DNA of 64,000 bases from Pyxidicoccus sp. MSG2. GTDB taxonomy: Bacteria; Myxococcota; Myxococcia; Myxococcales; Myxococcaceae. The position numbers and the translations under genes are program-made. The stretch lies in assembly GCF_026626705.1 (NCBI RefSeq), contig NZ_JAPNKC010000001.1, positions 11,370,001-11,434,000 on the forward strand, given 5' to 3'. Numbering within the stretch: position 1 is the stretch's first letter; every line of letters starts with the position of its first letter. The notes under the pieces are model-generated. The model saw nothing but the letters and a program-made list of their open reading frames with translations, searched no databases and was not told the origin of the DNA. This document shows positions 1-8,219 of the stretch, one piece after another.

Positions 1-106
1 GTGGTTCCCCGAGCACGACCCCCGGCCCGAGCACGCGCTGGAGACGCTGCGCGCCTGCGGCGTGCAGGCCCGGGTGGAGGAGCGACTCCAGCGGGAGGCT
101 GCCTGA
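1..106 (+). CDS. 3' end of an unidentified gene (partial)
   Basis: An open frame enters from the left edge and ends at TGA 104-106, giving a C-terminal tail of about 34 residues that starts WFPEHDPRPEHAL. The stop overlaps the start of the TetR gene (TGATG), which suggests translational coupling. Too little is present to name a family. Confidence 0.5.
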   Translation, partial: WFPEHDPRPEHALETLRACGVQARVEERLQREAA

Positions 107-765
107 TGCCGCGCGCCCCACGGAGGAAGTCCGTGCGGCTTCCCTCGGCGCGGCCCCGAGAGGGGACGGCGGTCCATGCCAAGGGCCACGAGCGGGTGGA
201 GTCCATCCTCGAGGCGGCCACCGACACCCTGGTCGAGGAGGGCTACGCGGGGCTTGCGCTGCGCGAGGTGGCGCGGCGCGCGGGCCTGAGCGTGGGGAAC
301 CTCCAGTACTACTTCCCCACGAAGCAGGACGTGGTGCGTGCCCTGCTCGCGCGCTACCTGGAGGAGGCCACGAGGCGGGTGAGGGCGAGGGTGGACGGCG
401 GTGGCACCGGGCCGGCGGGGCGGCTCCGGCGCGCGCTGGACGCGCTGCTGGAGGACCAGGAGTCGCCACGGCACTGCCAGCTCTTCGCGGAGCTGTGGGC
501 GATGGCCGCGCGGGATTCGATGGTCGCCGACGCGCTCGCCGTCTTCTACGCCGGCTTCCGGGCGGGCATCGTGGAGCTGTTGGGCGAGCTCGCGCCGGGT
601 CTTTCTCCGGCCCGGAGGGAGCGGCGCGCGGCGCTGCTGGTGGCGTTCTTCGAGGGGCTGTCCCTCTTCCGGGGGGGCGGAGGACTGCGCGGCGCCGCGG
701 TGCCGGGGCTGGAGCAGGAGTTGCGAGCCCTGCTGGAGGAGGCGCTGGAGGGCCACCCGCCGTGA
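106..765 (+). CDS. TetR/AcrR family transcriptional regulator
   Basis: 219 residues. The N-terminal helix-turn-helix lies at about residues 28-75; the recognition-helix region reads REVARRAGLSVGNLQYYFPT, which is typical of TetR DNA-binding domains. The rest is a helical ligand-binding domain whose inducer cannot be predicted. The ATG at 106 is chosen because it overlaps the upstream stop and leaves a basic leader of about 25 residues before the HTH; longer in-frame starts run through the upstream gene. The gene is convergent with the NrfD-type gene (13 bp between stops). It is not evidently linked to nitrate reduction. The family is clear; the regulatory target is unknown. Confidence 0.9.
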   Translation: MPRAPRRKSVRLPSARPREGTAVHAKGHERVESILEAATDTLVEEGYAGLALREVARRAGLSVGNLQYYFPTKQDVVRALLARYLEEATRRVRARVDGGGTGPAGRLRRALDALLEDQESPRHCQLFAELWAMAARDSMVADALAVFYAGFRAGIVELLGELAPGLSPARRERRAALLVAFFEGLSLFRGGGGLRGAAVPGLEQELRALLEEALEGHPP

Positions 766-778
766 GTCATCGCCGAAC

Positions 779-2065
779 TCATGGGGCAGGGCCACCATGC
801 AGGGCGCGTCGTCCGTCAGCAGGGCTTTCAGCTGGGGAAGCAGCGTGGGCCGCGAGCTGCCCGCTCAGCACCGGGAGGGCCACCTTCACCGCCACCGTCA
901 GCAGCATCAACCCGAAGGCCCAGATGCCCGCCGTGATCTTCCACTCGGTGAGCGTGGGCACGTACTCCACCAACTCGTGCAGGGTGCTGGGGACGAAGCC
1001 GGGGATGATGAGCCCCATCCCTTTTTCAATCCACACGCCCACGAAGGCCAGCACACACGCCACGTTCAGCACTGTGACGTGGCGCCGGCTCGCCGGCAGG
1101 TGCAGCAGCACCGCCGAGGCCAGGTTGAACGCCACCGCCGTCCATATCCACGGCACCAGCGCATGGTGCCCGTGCAGCCCGAAGAAGAGGTACTTCACCG
1201 GCCCGGCATGGGCGCCCCCCGTGTAGAAGGCGGTGAACACCTCCGAGCCCAGCATGAAGAGGTTGAGCAGCACCGTCACCCGCATCACCGACGTGAGCGT
1301 GCGCTGCGGCCCCTCGCCGATGGGCAGCCCGGTGGCCCGACGGATGACCTGCAGCAGCAGGATGACGAAGGCCGGCCCGGTGATGAACGCGGAGGCGATG
1401 AACCGCGGCGCCAGCAGCGCCGAGTTCCAGAAGGGCCGTCCACCCAGCCCGCTGTAGAGGAACGCCGTCACGCTGTGGATGGAGACGGCCCAGAAGATGG
1501 AGAGGAAGACGAACGGCAGGTACCAGCGCTTGCGCGGCTTGCTCCCCAGGAAGCGCATGTAGAGCAGGTACCCGCAGATGTGCAGGTTCAGCAGCAGGTA
1601 GCCGTTGAGCACCACCACGTCCCAGGTGAGCATCGACACCGGCCAGTTGAATCGGCCCACGCCGGGGATGAGGTGCCACGCGCGCTCCGGGTGCCCCATG
1701 TCCACGACGATGAACAGCAGGCTCAGCGCAATCGCCGCCACCGCGAGCAGCTCGCCCACCAGCGTGACGTCGTGCATCTCATGGTCGTGGTACAGGTACG
1801 CGGGGATGACCATCATCACCGCGCCGGCGGCCAGCCCCACCCCGAAGGTGAAGTTGGCCACGTAGAGGCCCCAGGACACGTGGTCGCTCATCCCGGTGAG
1901 CGCCATGCCCTGCGCCAGCTGGCGGGCCCACGCGTTGGCCCCCACCAGGCAGACGGCCGTGAGGACCGTCATCCACGTGTAGAAGCGCCAGCTCCCGTCG
2001 GTGCTCATCCACAGCAGCCGGCCGAGGAAGCGGGGGTAGTCGAGGACGTGACGGGGGGCGGCCAT
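779..2065 (-). CDS. nrfD: NrfD/PsrC-type polytopic membrane subunit
   Basis: 428 residues with eight or more hydrophobic segments and loop motifs typical of the NrfD/PsrC/HybB family of quinone-interacting subunits (for example MGHPERAWHL and the SIHSVTAFLYSGL region). Such proteins oxidise or reduce membrane quinones and pass electrons to a partner ferredoxin subunit. It is last in a three-gene leftward operon, 3 bp after the ferredoxin gene. Because the divergent operon encodes a periplasmic nitrate reductase without napC, this subunit is the likely quinol oxidase of the pathway (inference). The C-terminus is a polar Ala/Pro/Gly tail. Confidence 0.9.
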   Translation of the reverse strand: MAAPRHVLDYPRFLGRLLWMSTDGSWRFYTWMTVLTAVCLVGANAWARQLAQGMALTGMSDHVSWGLYVANFTFGVGLAAGAVMMVIPAYLYHDHEMHDVTLVGELLAVAAIALSLLFIVVDMGHPERAWHLIPGVGRFNWPVSMLTWDVVVLNGYLLLNLHICGYLLYMRFLGSKPRKRWYLPFVFLSIFWAVSIHSVTAFLYSGLGGRPFWNSALLAPRFIASAFITGPAFVILLLQVIRRATGLPIGEGPQRTLTSVMRVTVLLNLFMLGSEVFTAFYTGGAHAGPVKYLFFGLHGHHALVPWIWTAVAFNLASAVLLHLPASRRHVTVLNVACVLAFVGVWIEKGMGLIIPGFVPSTLHELVEYVPTLTEWKITAGIWAFGLMLLTVAVKVALPVLSGQLAAHAASPAESPADGRRALHGGPAP

Positions 2066-2068
2066 GGC

Positions 2069-2971
2069 TCACTTGTCGAAGAAGTAGAAGAAGCGCGGGC
2101 GGGTCCCCAGCTCCTCCTTGAGGACGAAGACGCGCTTGTTCTCGAGCACCCAGCGGATGGGACTCTTCGGGTCCAGCAGGTTGCCGAAGACGCGCGCCCC
2201 GGTGGGGCACGCCTCCAGGCAGGCCGGCAACCTTCCGGCGCGCGTGCGGTGCAGGCAGAAGGTGCACTTCTCCACCACGCCCTGCGGGCGGATGCGGTTG
2301 GAGAGGTAGCCCTGGTCCGGGTTGATTTCCTCCGCCGGGACTTCGGGCTTCGTCCAGTTGAAGCGCCGCGCGTGGTACGGGCACGCCGCCTCGCAGTAGC
2401 GGCAGCCGATGCACCAGTTGTAGTCCACCACCACCACGCCGTCCTGCTCCTTCCAGGTGGCCTGGACGGGACAGACCTTCACGCATGGCGCGTTGTCACA
2501 CTGCTGGCACTGCACCGGCAGGTAGTACTTCCCCGGCGCCGGCACCGCGTGCGTGTAGTCCGCGTTGCCGCGCTCCATGTCCAGGCTGCCCTGCTCCATC
2601 TCCAGCACGCGGATGTAGGAGTTGCCCGTGCGCCGGTCGTGGTTGTTCTCCTGGTGGCACGCCTCCACGCATTTGCGGCAGCCGATGCAGATGCTGAGGT
2701 TGAGCGCGTAGCCGAAGGAGACGCCCTCCTGCGGCGGCAGGTCCTGGATGGTGACGTCGCGGCCGTACTCCCGCTTCGCGTCCTTCTCCAGCCGCCAGAG
2801 CACGGCCTTCATGTCCGAGGGCGTGAGCTCCTTGTAGTGGCGCTGGAGGAACGCGTCGAGCGACAGGTCCTCCGTCCACTCCGTCAGCGGAGCCAGGGCA
2901 TGGGCGAAGGCGGCGGCGCCCAGCGTGGCGCCGGCGCCCTTCAGCGCGGTGCGGCGGGTGACGTCATTCAT
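2069..2971 (-). CDS. 4Fe-4S ferredoxin subunit of NrfC/DmsB/PsrB type, Tat-like leader
   Basis: 300 residues. Four Cys clusters are visible: CIGCRKCVEACH, CQQCDNAPCVKVCP, CIGCRYCEAACP and a split CTFC-x11-CLEACP. This matches the four [4Fe-4S] clusters of the DmsB/NrfC/HybA family. The start MNDVTRRTALKG has a twin-arginine-like leader and overlaps the end of the upstream cytochrome gene by 8 bp, so it is preferred over a start 25 codons upstream. The protein should sit on the periplasmic face with the NrfD-type subunit and relay electrons between quinol and c-type hemes. Direction of flow is inferred from the divergent nitrate reductase genes. Confidence 0.9.
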   Translation of the reverse strand: MNDVTRRTALKGAGATLGAAAFAHALAPLTEWTEDLSLDAFLQRHYKELTPSDMKAVLWRLEKDAKREYGRDVTIQDLPPQEGVSFGYALNLSICIGCRKCVEACHQENNHDRRTGNSYIRVLEMEQGSLDMERGNADYTHAVPAPGKYYLPVQCQQCDNAPCVKVCPVQATWKEQDGVVVVDYNWCIGCRYCEAACPYHARRFNWTKPEVPAEEINPDQGYLSNRIRPQGVVEKCTFCLHRTRAGRLPACLEACPTGARVFGNLLDPKSPIRWVLENKRVFVLKEELGTRPRFFYFFDK

Positions 2972-3593
2972 GGGCGTGGCTCTCGGGAGGAGGGTGCAGG
3001 GGGCGGGGCGGCATGACGGGAAGGGCCCCGGCGTACTTCGGGGCATGCGGGTCGTGGCAGGACACGCAGTTGTTCCGCGTGCGCCCTCCGCGCGATGCGT
3101 CCCAGTAGCCCGTCATGCCTCCGTGCGCGCCGGCCCGGAAGTCACGTGCCTGGGGCCCGTGACACTGCGAGCACAGCGTCACCACCTCCGTCATCGGCAG
3201 CGGCTCACCCGTGGCCAGATGCAGCGACTGGGGGGCGTCCGCCTGGTGGCAGGACGTGCAGGCATTGTCGCCATGTCGGAACTGGAGTCCGCGGTGGAAC
3301 GCCTGGAGTTGCTCGGGCGACCGCGGCATGGGCGCGGGCTCCTTCAGCGAGTGACACGTGACGCAGGGCACCCGCAGCGGTCGGCCGAGCGCGTCCACCC
3401 CGCCGGACTCGATGGAGGTGAGCTTCTCCGGCACCAGCACCGTCTCCACGGGCGGTGCGTCACCGGGAGGCGGCTGCAGGCGCCGGGGCACGTCGCGCTC
3501 ACAGCCCGCCAGCGCGAGGGCCACGAGCACGGACAGCAGCGGGAATGGAGAGGTCGCGGCCACGGCCTCCTTCCAAAGCAGCGTCCATGCCAT
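2964..3593 (-). CDS. Tetraheme c-type cytochrome lipoprotein
   Basis: 209 residues. A hydrophobic leader ends in a lipobox (LALAGC, Cys31). Four CXXCH heme sites follow: CVTCH (77-81), CTSCH (112-116), CSQCH (141-145) and CVSCH (176-180), with extra His residues that could be distal ligands. It is first in the leftward operon and divergent from napD. It is the plausible link from the ferredoxin/NrfD module to NapB and NapA, replacing the NapC role. It is not a recognisable NapC/NirT sequence. The ATG at 3593 gives the best signal peptide; a start 25 codons upstream would add a non-signal extension. Confidence 0.85.
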   Translation of the reverse strand: MAWTLLWKEAVAATSPFPLLSVLVALALAGCERDVPRRLQPPPGDAPPVETVLVPEKLTSIESGGVDALGRPLRVPCVTCHSLKEPAPMPRSPEQLQAFHRGLQFRHGDNACTSCHQADAPQSLHLATGEPLPMTEVVTLCSQCHGPQARDFRAGAHGGMTGYWDASRGGRTRNNCVSCHDPHAPKYAGALPVMPPRPLHPPPESHAHE

Positions 3594-3643
3594 GTCGTTT
3601 CCGAGCAGGCCCCGAGGGGGCCTCCCGCCCTCCGCGACGCAGC

Positions 3644-3735
3644 CTTTGCTCAAAGTGGGCTTCGCCATGCAGCATTTGCGCGTGCGCCCGGAGCGGGTGC
3701 CGGGTGGGGCGCTCTGGTCCGCCTCTTGCTCAAAG
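3644..3735. promoter_or_regulatory. Nap divergent intergenic region with repeated TTGCTCAAAG
   Basis: The decamer TTGCTCAAAG occurs at 3646-3655 and again at 3726-3735, exactly 80 bp apart. The first copy extends to a small palindrome, CTTTG-CT-CAAAG (3644-3655). It does not match the FNR box TTGAT-N4-ATCAA. It may be an operator for the divergent nap operons. The second copy overlaps a possible -12 element. Confidence 0.4.
3715..3730 (+). promoter_or_regulatory. Possible sigma-54 promoter of napDAB operon
   Basis: TGGTCCG-N4-TTGCT matches the consensus TGGCACG-N4-TTGCW at 10 of 12 positions, with GG and GC at the correct spacing. It lies 28 bp before the napD start. Unlike the T6SS-linked promoters in this window it has no GCGTY-N7-RACGC dyads upstream, so the call is weaker. 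Confidence 0.35.
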
Positions 3736-3757
3736 GAAGCGTGGACCCGGAGCGAAC

Positions 3758-4003
3758 ATGACCTTCAGCAGCCTGGTGCTCACCCTCGAAGACTCCGCGG
3801 CGCAGCGAGCCCAGGTGCTCGCGCTGCTCGAGGGGGATGCGCGAATCACCGTGGGGACACCCTTCGAGGAGCGCTGGCTTCCGGTGGTGACGGAGACGGC
3901 GACGACGGAGGAGGGCGAGCAGCTCGCCGACTTCCTCCGGGATCTGCCCGGGGTGAGGTTCCTGGACGTGGTGATGGTGGACTTCTCCGGCGAGGTGAAC
4001 TGA
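3758..4003 (+). CDS. napD: NapD-like nitrate reductase maturation chaperone
   Basis: 81 residues, the usual NapD size, with the alternating strand/helix pattern of this ferredoxin-fold chaperone: an N-terminal SSLVLTL strand, a LADFLRDLPGVRFLDVVMV segment and an acidic end. NapD binds the NapA Tat signal and is needed for its maturation (family knowledge). It sits 3 bp upstream of napA, the normal arrangement. The start ATG 3758 is preceded by CGGAG. Sequence conservation in NapD is low, so the assignment leans on size, fold pattern and position. Confidence 0.8.
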   Translation: MTFSSLVLTLEDSAAQRAQVLALLEGDARITVGTPFEERWLPVVTETATTEEGEQLADFLRDLPGVRFLDVVMVDFSGEVN

Positions 4004-4006
4004 GTC

Positions 4007-6417
4007 ATGGACCGGCGCGACTTCCTCAAGACGACGGCGATGACCGCGGCGACGCTGGCCGCCAGCCGGCTCGCGTATGGCCAGACGCCGGGCGCGGCGC
4101 CGCCCGCGGTGTCTTCCTCGAGCGGTGGCGTGAAGTGGAACAAGGCGCCCTGCCGCTTCTGCGGCACCGGCTGCCACGTCCAGGTGGGCGTGGAGGGCGG
4201 GAAGGTGGTGGCCATCGCCGGAGACCCGAAGGCGGAGGTGAACAAGGGCCTGCTGTGCGTGAAGGGCTACCACGTGGGGCTCGCGCTCTACGGGAGCGAC
4301 CGCCTCACCCAGCCGCTGCTCCGCAAGGGCGACACGCAGGTGCCCATCTCCTGGGACGAGGCGCTCGACATCATCGCCGCGCGCATCCAGAAGGACCCGA
4401 AGGGCTTCGGCCTCTACGGCAGCGGCCAGTGGACGATTCCGGAGGGCTACACGGCCTCCAGGTTCGTGAAGGGCGGACTGGGCACGAACCAGTTGGATGC
4501 CAACGCGCGCCTGTGCATGTCCTCGGCGGTGACGGGCTTCCTCGCCACCTATGGCGTGGACGAGCCGGCCGGCTGCTACGACGACCTCGACACCTGCGAC
4601 GTCCTCATCATGTGGGGCAACAACCCCGCGGAGATGCACCCCGTCCTCTTCTCGCGCGTCATCGACCGGCGCTCGCGCGGGGAGAAGGTCACCCTCATCG
4701 ACATCGGTACGCGCCGCACACGCACCAGCGCCTTCTGCGACCACGTGCTGCGCTTCAAGCCGAACACCGACCTGGCCATCGCCTGCGGCATCGCCCACCT
4801 GCTGGTGGAGAACGGCACCTGGGACAAGGCCTTCGTGGAGGCCAACTGCGCCTTCCGCGCCCCCAGCGAGCCAGCGACGCTGCAAGGCAGGGCCATCACC
4901 TTCGACGAGTACCGGGCGCTGCTCGCTCCCTACACGCCCGAGCACGTGGAGAAGCTCTCGGGGGTGTCCCAGCAGGACCTGCGCATGCTGGCGGGGCTGT
5001 TCGGCCGCAGGGACGTGCGCATCACCAGCCTGTGGTGCATGGGCGTCAACCAGCACACCCGTGGCACGGCGATGAACTCGCTCATCCACGGGCTGCACCT
5101 GCTCAGCGGCCACTTCGGCAAGCCGGGGGACGCGCCCACCAGCCTCACCGGGCAGCCCTCCGCGTGCGGCACGGTGCGCGAGGTGGGCACGCTCGCGCAG
5201 GCGCTGCCGGGCGGCCGCGTGGTGACGAGGAGAAGCACCGCCACGAGATGGAGGACCTCTGGAACGTGCCCGCGGGGCGCATCTCCGCGACGCCGGGCTA
5301 CCACACCGTGCAGATGTGGGAGCGCTTCTCCACGCCCACGGAGCAGGGCGGTGACATCCACACCGTCTGGGTGCAGGTGACCAACCCGGCGCAGACGCTG
5401 CCCAACCGACACAAGCTGGTGGACCCCAGCCGGAAGCTTCCGGACAAGTTCCTCATCGTCTCGGACGTGTACCCCACGGAGACCACGCGCATCGCCGACC
5501 TCGTGCTGCCCTCGGCCATGTGGGTGGAGAAGAACGGCATGGTGGGCAACTCCGAGCGGCGCACCCAGCAGTGGTTCAAGATGGTGGCCCCGCCCGGCCA
5601 GGCCCGCGACGATGCCTGGCAGCTCATCGCCGTGGCGCACCGGCTCTTCGAGCGGGGCTTCGAGGGGATGAAGGACAGGGACGGCCGCTTCCTCTTCGAG
5701 GTGAAGAAGGACGGCAAGCCGGTGCCCATCTGGGACTTCGCGCACTACTACGACGTCAACGTCGACGCGCACCTCTTCGAGGAGTACCGGAAGTCGACGC
5801 GCCTCAAGCACAAGGACCTGGCGCCCTACGGGGAGTACGTGAAGGCGCGCGGGCTGCGCTGGCCGGTGGTGCAACAGCCGGACGGGAGCTGGCGGGAGAC
5901 GCGCTTCCGCTTCTCCGGGTTCGATGACCCGTATGTGGAGAAGGGCCGCGACATCCAGTTCTACCACTCGCCCACGCATGACGGCCGGGCGCAGGTCTGG
6001 TTCAACCCGTACGAGCCGCCCCCCGAGTCGCCCGACGGCGAGTTCCCCTTCTGGCTGTGCACCGGCCGCGTCATCGAGCACTGGCACTCGGGCACGATGA
6101 CGATGCGCATTCCCCAGCTCCAGCGGGCGATGCCGAGCGCGTACGTGGAGATGAACCGCGCGGACGCGCGGCGCCTGGGCGTGGGCAACGGCGACGTCGT
6201 CACGGTGGAGACGCGCCGGGGCCGCCTGGATTTGCCGGTGTGGCTGGGCGGGCGTGGCGAGCCTCCGGAGGGCTCGCTCTTCGTGCCGTTCTTCGACGAG
6301 CGGCTGCTCATCAACGAGCTGACGCTCGACGCGCATGACCCGTTCTCCAAGCAGCCCGACTACAAGAAGTGCGCGGCCCGCGTGCGCAGGCGCGGAGGGA
6401 AGGGGGCCCGCGGATGA
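4007..6417 (+). pseudogene. napA: napA, periplasmic nitrate reductase catalytic subunit, interrupted by a frameshift
   Basis: About 803 codons in two frames. The first part has a Tat signal (MDRRDFLKTT), a [4Fe-4S] site with Cys49, Cys52, Cys56 and Cys84 (CRFCGTGC, then LLCVKGYH), and the likely Mo-ligand Cys170 in ARLCMSS. It continues in frame to GRVVT near 5225, after which homology jumps to the other frame (EKHRHEMEDLWNVPAG) and runs to the stop at 6417, including STGRVIEHWH-type and KKCAARV-type C-terminal NapA features. A net loss of one base (mod 3) at 5224-5227 explains this. Family members read VVTN-E-KHR here, so four bases may be missing. It is either a real inactivating mutation or a sequencing error; every other feature looks intact. 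The stop overlaps the next ATG. Confidence 0.88.
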
Positions 6418-7232
6418 GCGGCGCTCCCCAGGGGGGCGGCCCGGGCCTGCCCGCGCGCTGGCTCCACGTGGCCGCCGGCGTCGCCGTGGCGCTGGCCTTC
6501 ACGGGCTATGTCGCGGGCACGCGCTCCGAGCCGGAGCGTCCGGAGCCTGTCACCGGGGCCCGGAGCGCGGGTGCGCCCGCCACGTCCGAGCGCGCGCCGA
6601 GCTACCGCGAGCTCCGCGAGGCCCGCCGCGGGGACAACGCGCGGATGTATGAGGGCGCCATCGAGGTGCTGCAGCAGGGCCTGGACCCGCTGAGGCCCAC
6701 GGCGGTGGCCACGGTGGAGCAGCGCGCCCGGGCCGTGGAGGCACGCAGGGCCCACCGCGCCTACGACGGGGCGCCGCCCACGATTCCGCACGAGGTGGAT
6801 CAGGCAGGGACTCCCGGATGCCTGTCCTGCCACGGCGAGGGCATGAAGCTGGGGGAGCGAATCGCGCCCCGTATCAGCCACCCGCCGTATCAGAGTTGCA
6901 ATCAGTGTCACGTGGTGGAGGTGGCGCCGAAGCCGCTGGCGCCGTACCCGGACATGCCGGGCAACCGTTTCGTCGGGAGGGCCTCGTCCGGGGGCGGCGC
7001 GCGGGCGTGGCCAGGGGCGCCGCCGACGATGCCGCACTCACAGCAGATGCGCTCGGAGTGCGTTTCCTGTCATGGCCCCACGGGAAGGCCGGGGCTGCGC
7101 ACGTCCCATCCGGAGCGGCAGAGCTGCGTCCAGTGCCATGCGTCCTCGGCGGTGCTGGATGGACGCGAGCCGCCGCCCGGCCTGCTGGACTCCGCGCCTC
7201 CGCCGGGGGTGATGATGAAGGAGTCGCCATGA
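6414..7232 (+). CDS. napB: NapB-like cytochrome c with four heme sites
   Basis: 272 residues, membrane-anchored by an N-terminal hydrophobic helix (about residues 16-36). CXXCH sites are CLSCH (136-140), CNQCH (162-166), CVSCH (216-220) and CVQCH (238-242). Typical NapB has two hemes. Here the NapB signature is duplicated: GAPPTIPH then two hemes (118-166), and GAPPTMPH then two hemes (201-242). NapB passes electrons to NapA in the periplasm. The ATG overlaps the napA stop (ATGA) and the stop overlaps the napF start, so the genes are translationally coupled. Confidence 0.85.
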   Translation: MSGAPQGGGPGLPARWLHVAAGVAVALAFTGYVAGTRSEPERPEPVTGARSAGAPATSERAPSYRELREARRGDNARMYEGAIEVLQQGLDPLRPTAVATVEQRARAVEARRAHRAYDGAPPTIPHEVDQAGTPGCLSCHGEGMKLGERIAPRISHPPYQSCNQCHVVEVAPKPLAPYPDMPGNRFVGRASSGGGARAWPGAPPTMPHSQQMRSECVSCHGPTGRPGLRTSHPERQSCVQCHASSAVLDGREPPPGLLDSAPPPGVMMKESP

Positions 7233-7669
7233 GCGCGCAGTCCGGACTCAGCCGCCGTGCGCTGCTGGGCCTCTTCCGGAGACCGCGCGAGCACGTGTCG
7301 CCTGCCGCTGACGCGCACGCTCCCGTCGCTCCCGCGGCCCCGGAGCCTCCTGCCTTCTCACTCGAGGCCTTCTACGCGGGCCGTGCCCGCACTGGCGAGG
7401 CCACCGTCGATGGCAGGATTCCCGTGTTCTCGCCGCGGCTGGCCGCCACGGTGCGCGTGCGGACGCAGCACTGCCTCGCCTGGCAGGGCTCCTTCTGCAC
7501 GACGTGCGTGGAGCGCTGCCCCGTCGAGGGCGCCATCGTCGTCGAGGCGGGCAGGCCGCGAGTCGTGGCGGCGAACTGCGACGGCTGTGGCACCTGCGTG
7601 CGCGCCTGCCCGGCCCCCATCAACGCCTTCGAGCTGCTCCCCGCCGGAACCCCTGGAGTCACCCCATGA
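7229..7669 (+). CDS. napF: NapF-like ferredoxin
   Basis: 146 residues. The leader MSAQSGLSRRALLGLFRR precedes a Pro/Ala-rich linker and two [4Fe-4S] motifs: C82-x7-C90-x2-C93-x3-C97-P, with the NapF-like CLAWQGSFC, and CDGCGTCVRACP (117-128). NapF is an accessory iron-sulfur protein linked to NapA maturation or electron supply (family knowledge). NapF usually has three or four clusters; only two are evident here, so it is a short form. It overlaps genes on both sides by 4 bp. Confidence 0.8.
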   Translation: MSAQSGLSRRALLGLFRRPREHVSPAADAHAPVAPAAPEPPAFSLEAFYAGRARTGEATVDGRIPVFSPRLAATVRVRTQHCLAWQGSFCTTCVERCPVEGAIVVEAGRPRVVAANCDGCGTCVRACPAPINAFELLPAGTPGVTP

Positions 7670-7989
7670 GCACCCCGCTGGACACGCAAGCACTCCCGGC
7701 CCTCCAGGACACCGTCCTCGATGCCGCGACGCTGGCCCGCCTCGTCAGCGACATCCAGGGGCTCGCCGTGGTGGACGAGGTCCTGCTCAAGGGCGGCTCC
7801 AGCGCCATGGCCTCCACCCAGCGCCACTCCCTGGAGGACGCGGTGGACGCACTCCAGCGAGGTCAGGTGCTGGGCGTGCAGGTCCGCTACCGCTACCAGG
7901 GACAGTGCTGGTGGGACACGCTGCTGCGCGCACCCCAGGGCATCCGGCTCGTGCGCATCTCGCCCGACGTGGAGGCCGCGAGCCGGTAG
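7666..7989 (+). CDS. Small protein of unknown function at the end of the nap operon
   Basis: 107 residues, start ATG overlapping the napF stop, so probably cotranslated. No signal peptide or cysteine motif is visible; the C-terminal half (GVQVRYRYQGQCWWDTLL) is beta-rich. I do not recognise the family. The same reading frame continues past its TAG with protein-like sequence (see 8017-8162), which suggests either a lost extension or a degraded paralogous copy. A role in nitrate reductase assembly is only a guess from position. Confidence 0.75.
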   Translation: MSTPLDTQALPALQDTVLDAATLARLVSDIQGLAVVDEVLLKGGSSAMASTQRHSLEDAVDALQRGQVLGVQVRYRYQGQCWWDTLLRAPQGIRLVRISPDVEAASR

Positions 7990-8016
7990 CGCGTCAGCAG
8001 TCCCCGAGCCGCGCGA

Positions 8017-8162
8017 CTGCGAATCATCCGCACGAAGGGGAACTTCATCCAGGTCGGCGCCATGGTGGACTGGGACAGCCCCTGGTGCCACTGGGCTGGC
8101 TGCGCATCACCGACGAGAACGGCCTGCTGCGCATCTGGCCCATGATGGCCTCGATGTGCTGA
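8017..8162 (+). pseudogene. Decayed coding remnant after the nap operon
   Basis: In the frame of the preceding gene, after its stop, the sequence reads LRIIRTKGNFIQVGAMVDWD. It then shifts one frame and continues PLGWLRITDENGLLRIWPMM to a TGA at 8160-8162. Both pieces look protein-like and join at about 8075. No start codon is credible. It is probably the tail of a broken gene, possibly a duplicate of its neighbour. Confidence 0.35.
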
Positions 8163-8165
8163 GCG

Positions 8166-8192
8166 CGGGACGGGCCCGAGAGGCCCGTCCCG
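8166..8192. terminator. Hairpin between convergent units
   Basis: A perfect 11-bp stem (CGGGACGGGCC at 8166-8176 pairing with 8182-8192) with a 5-nt loop. It lies between the nap operon and the convergent membrane-protein gene and can serve both. No strong T tract. Confidence 0.6.
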
Positions 8193-8219
8193 GTGCAACC
8201 GGGTACCGGCTCGCGACGA

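Noticed and set aside
401..3016. An 871-codon rightward frame over the TetR gene and the nrfD and ferredoxin genes
   Set aside because: It overlaps three well-supported genes in another frame or strand and has no recognisable motif.
3644..3655. CTTTGCTCAAAG palindrome as an FNR box
   Set aside because: Lacks the TTGAT-N4-ATCAA spacing and sequence; kept only as an unassigned repeat.
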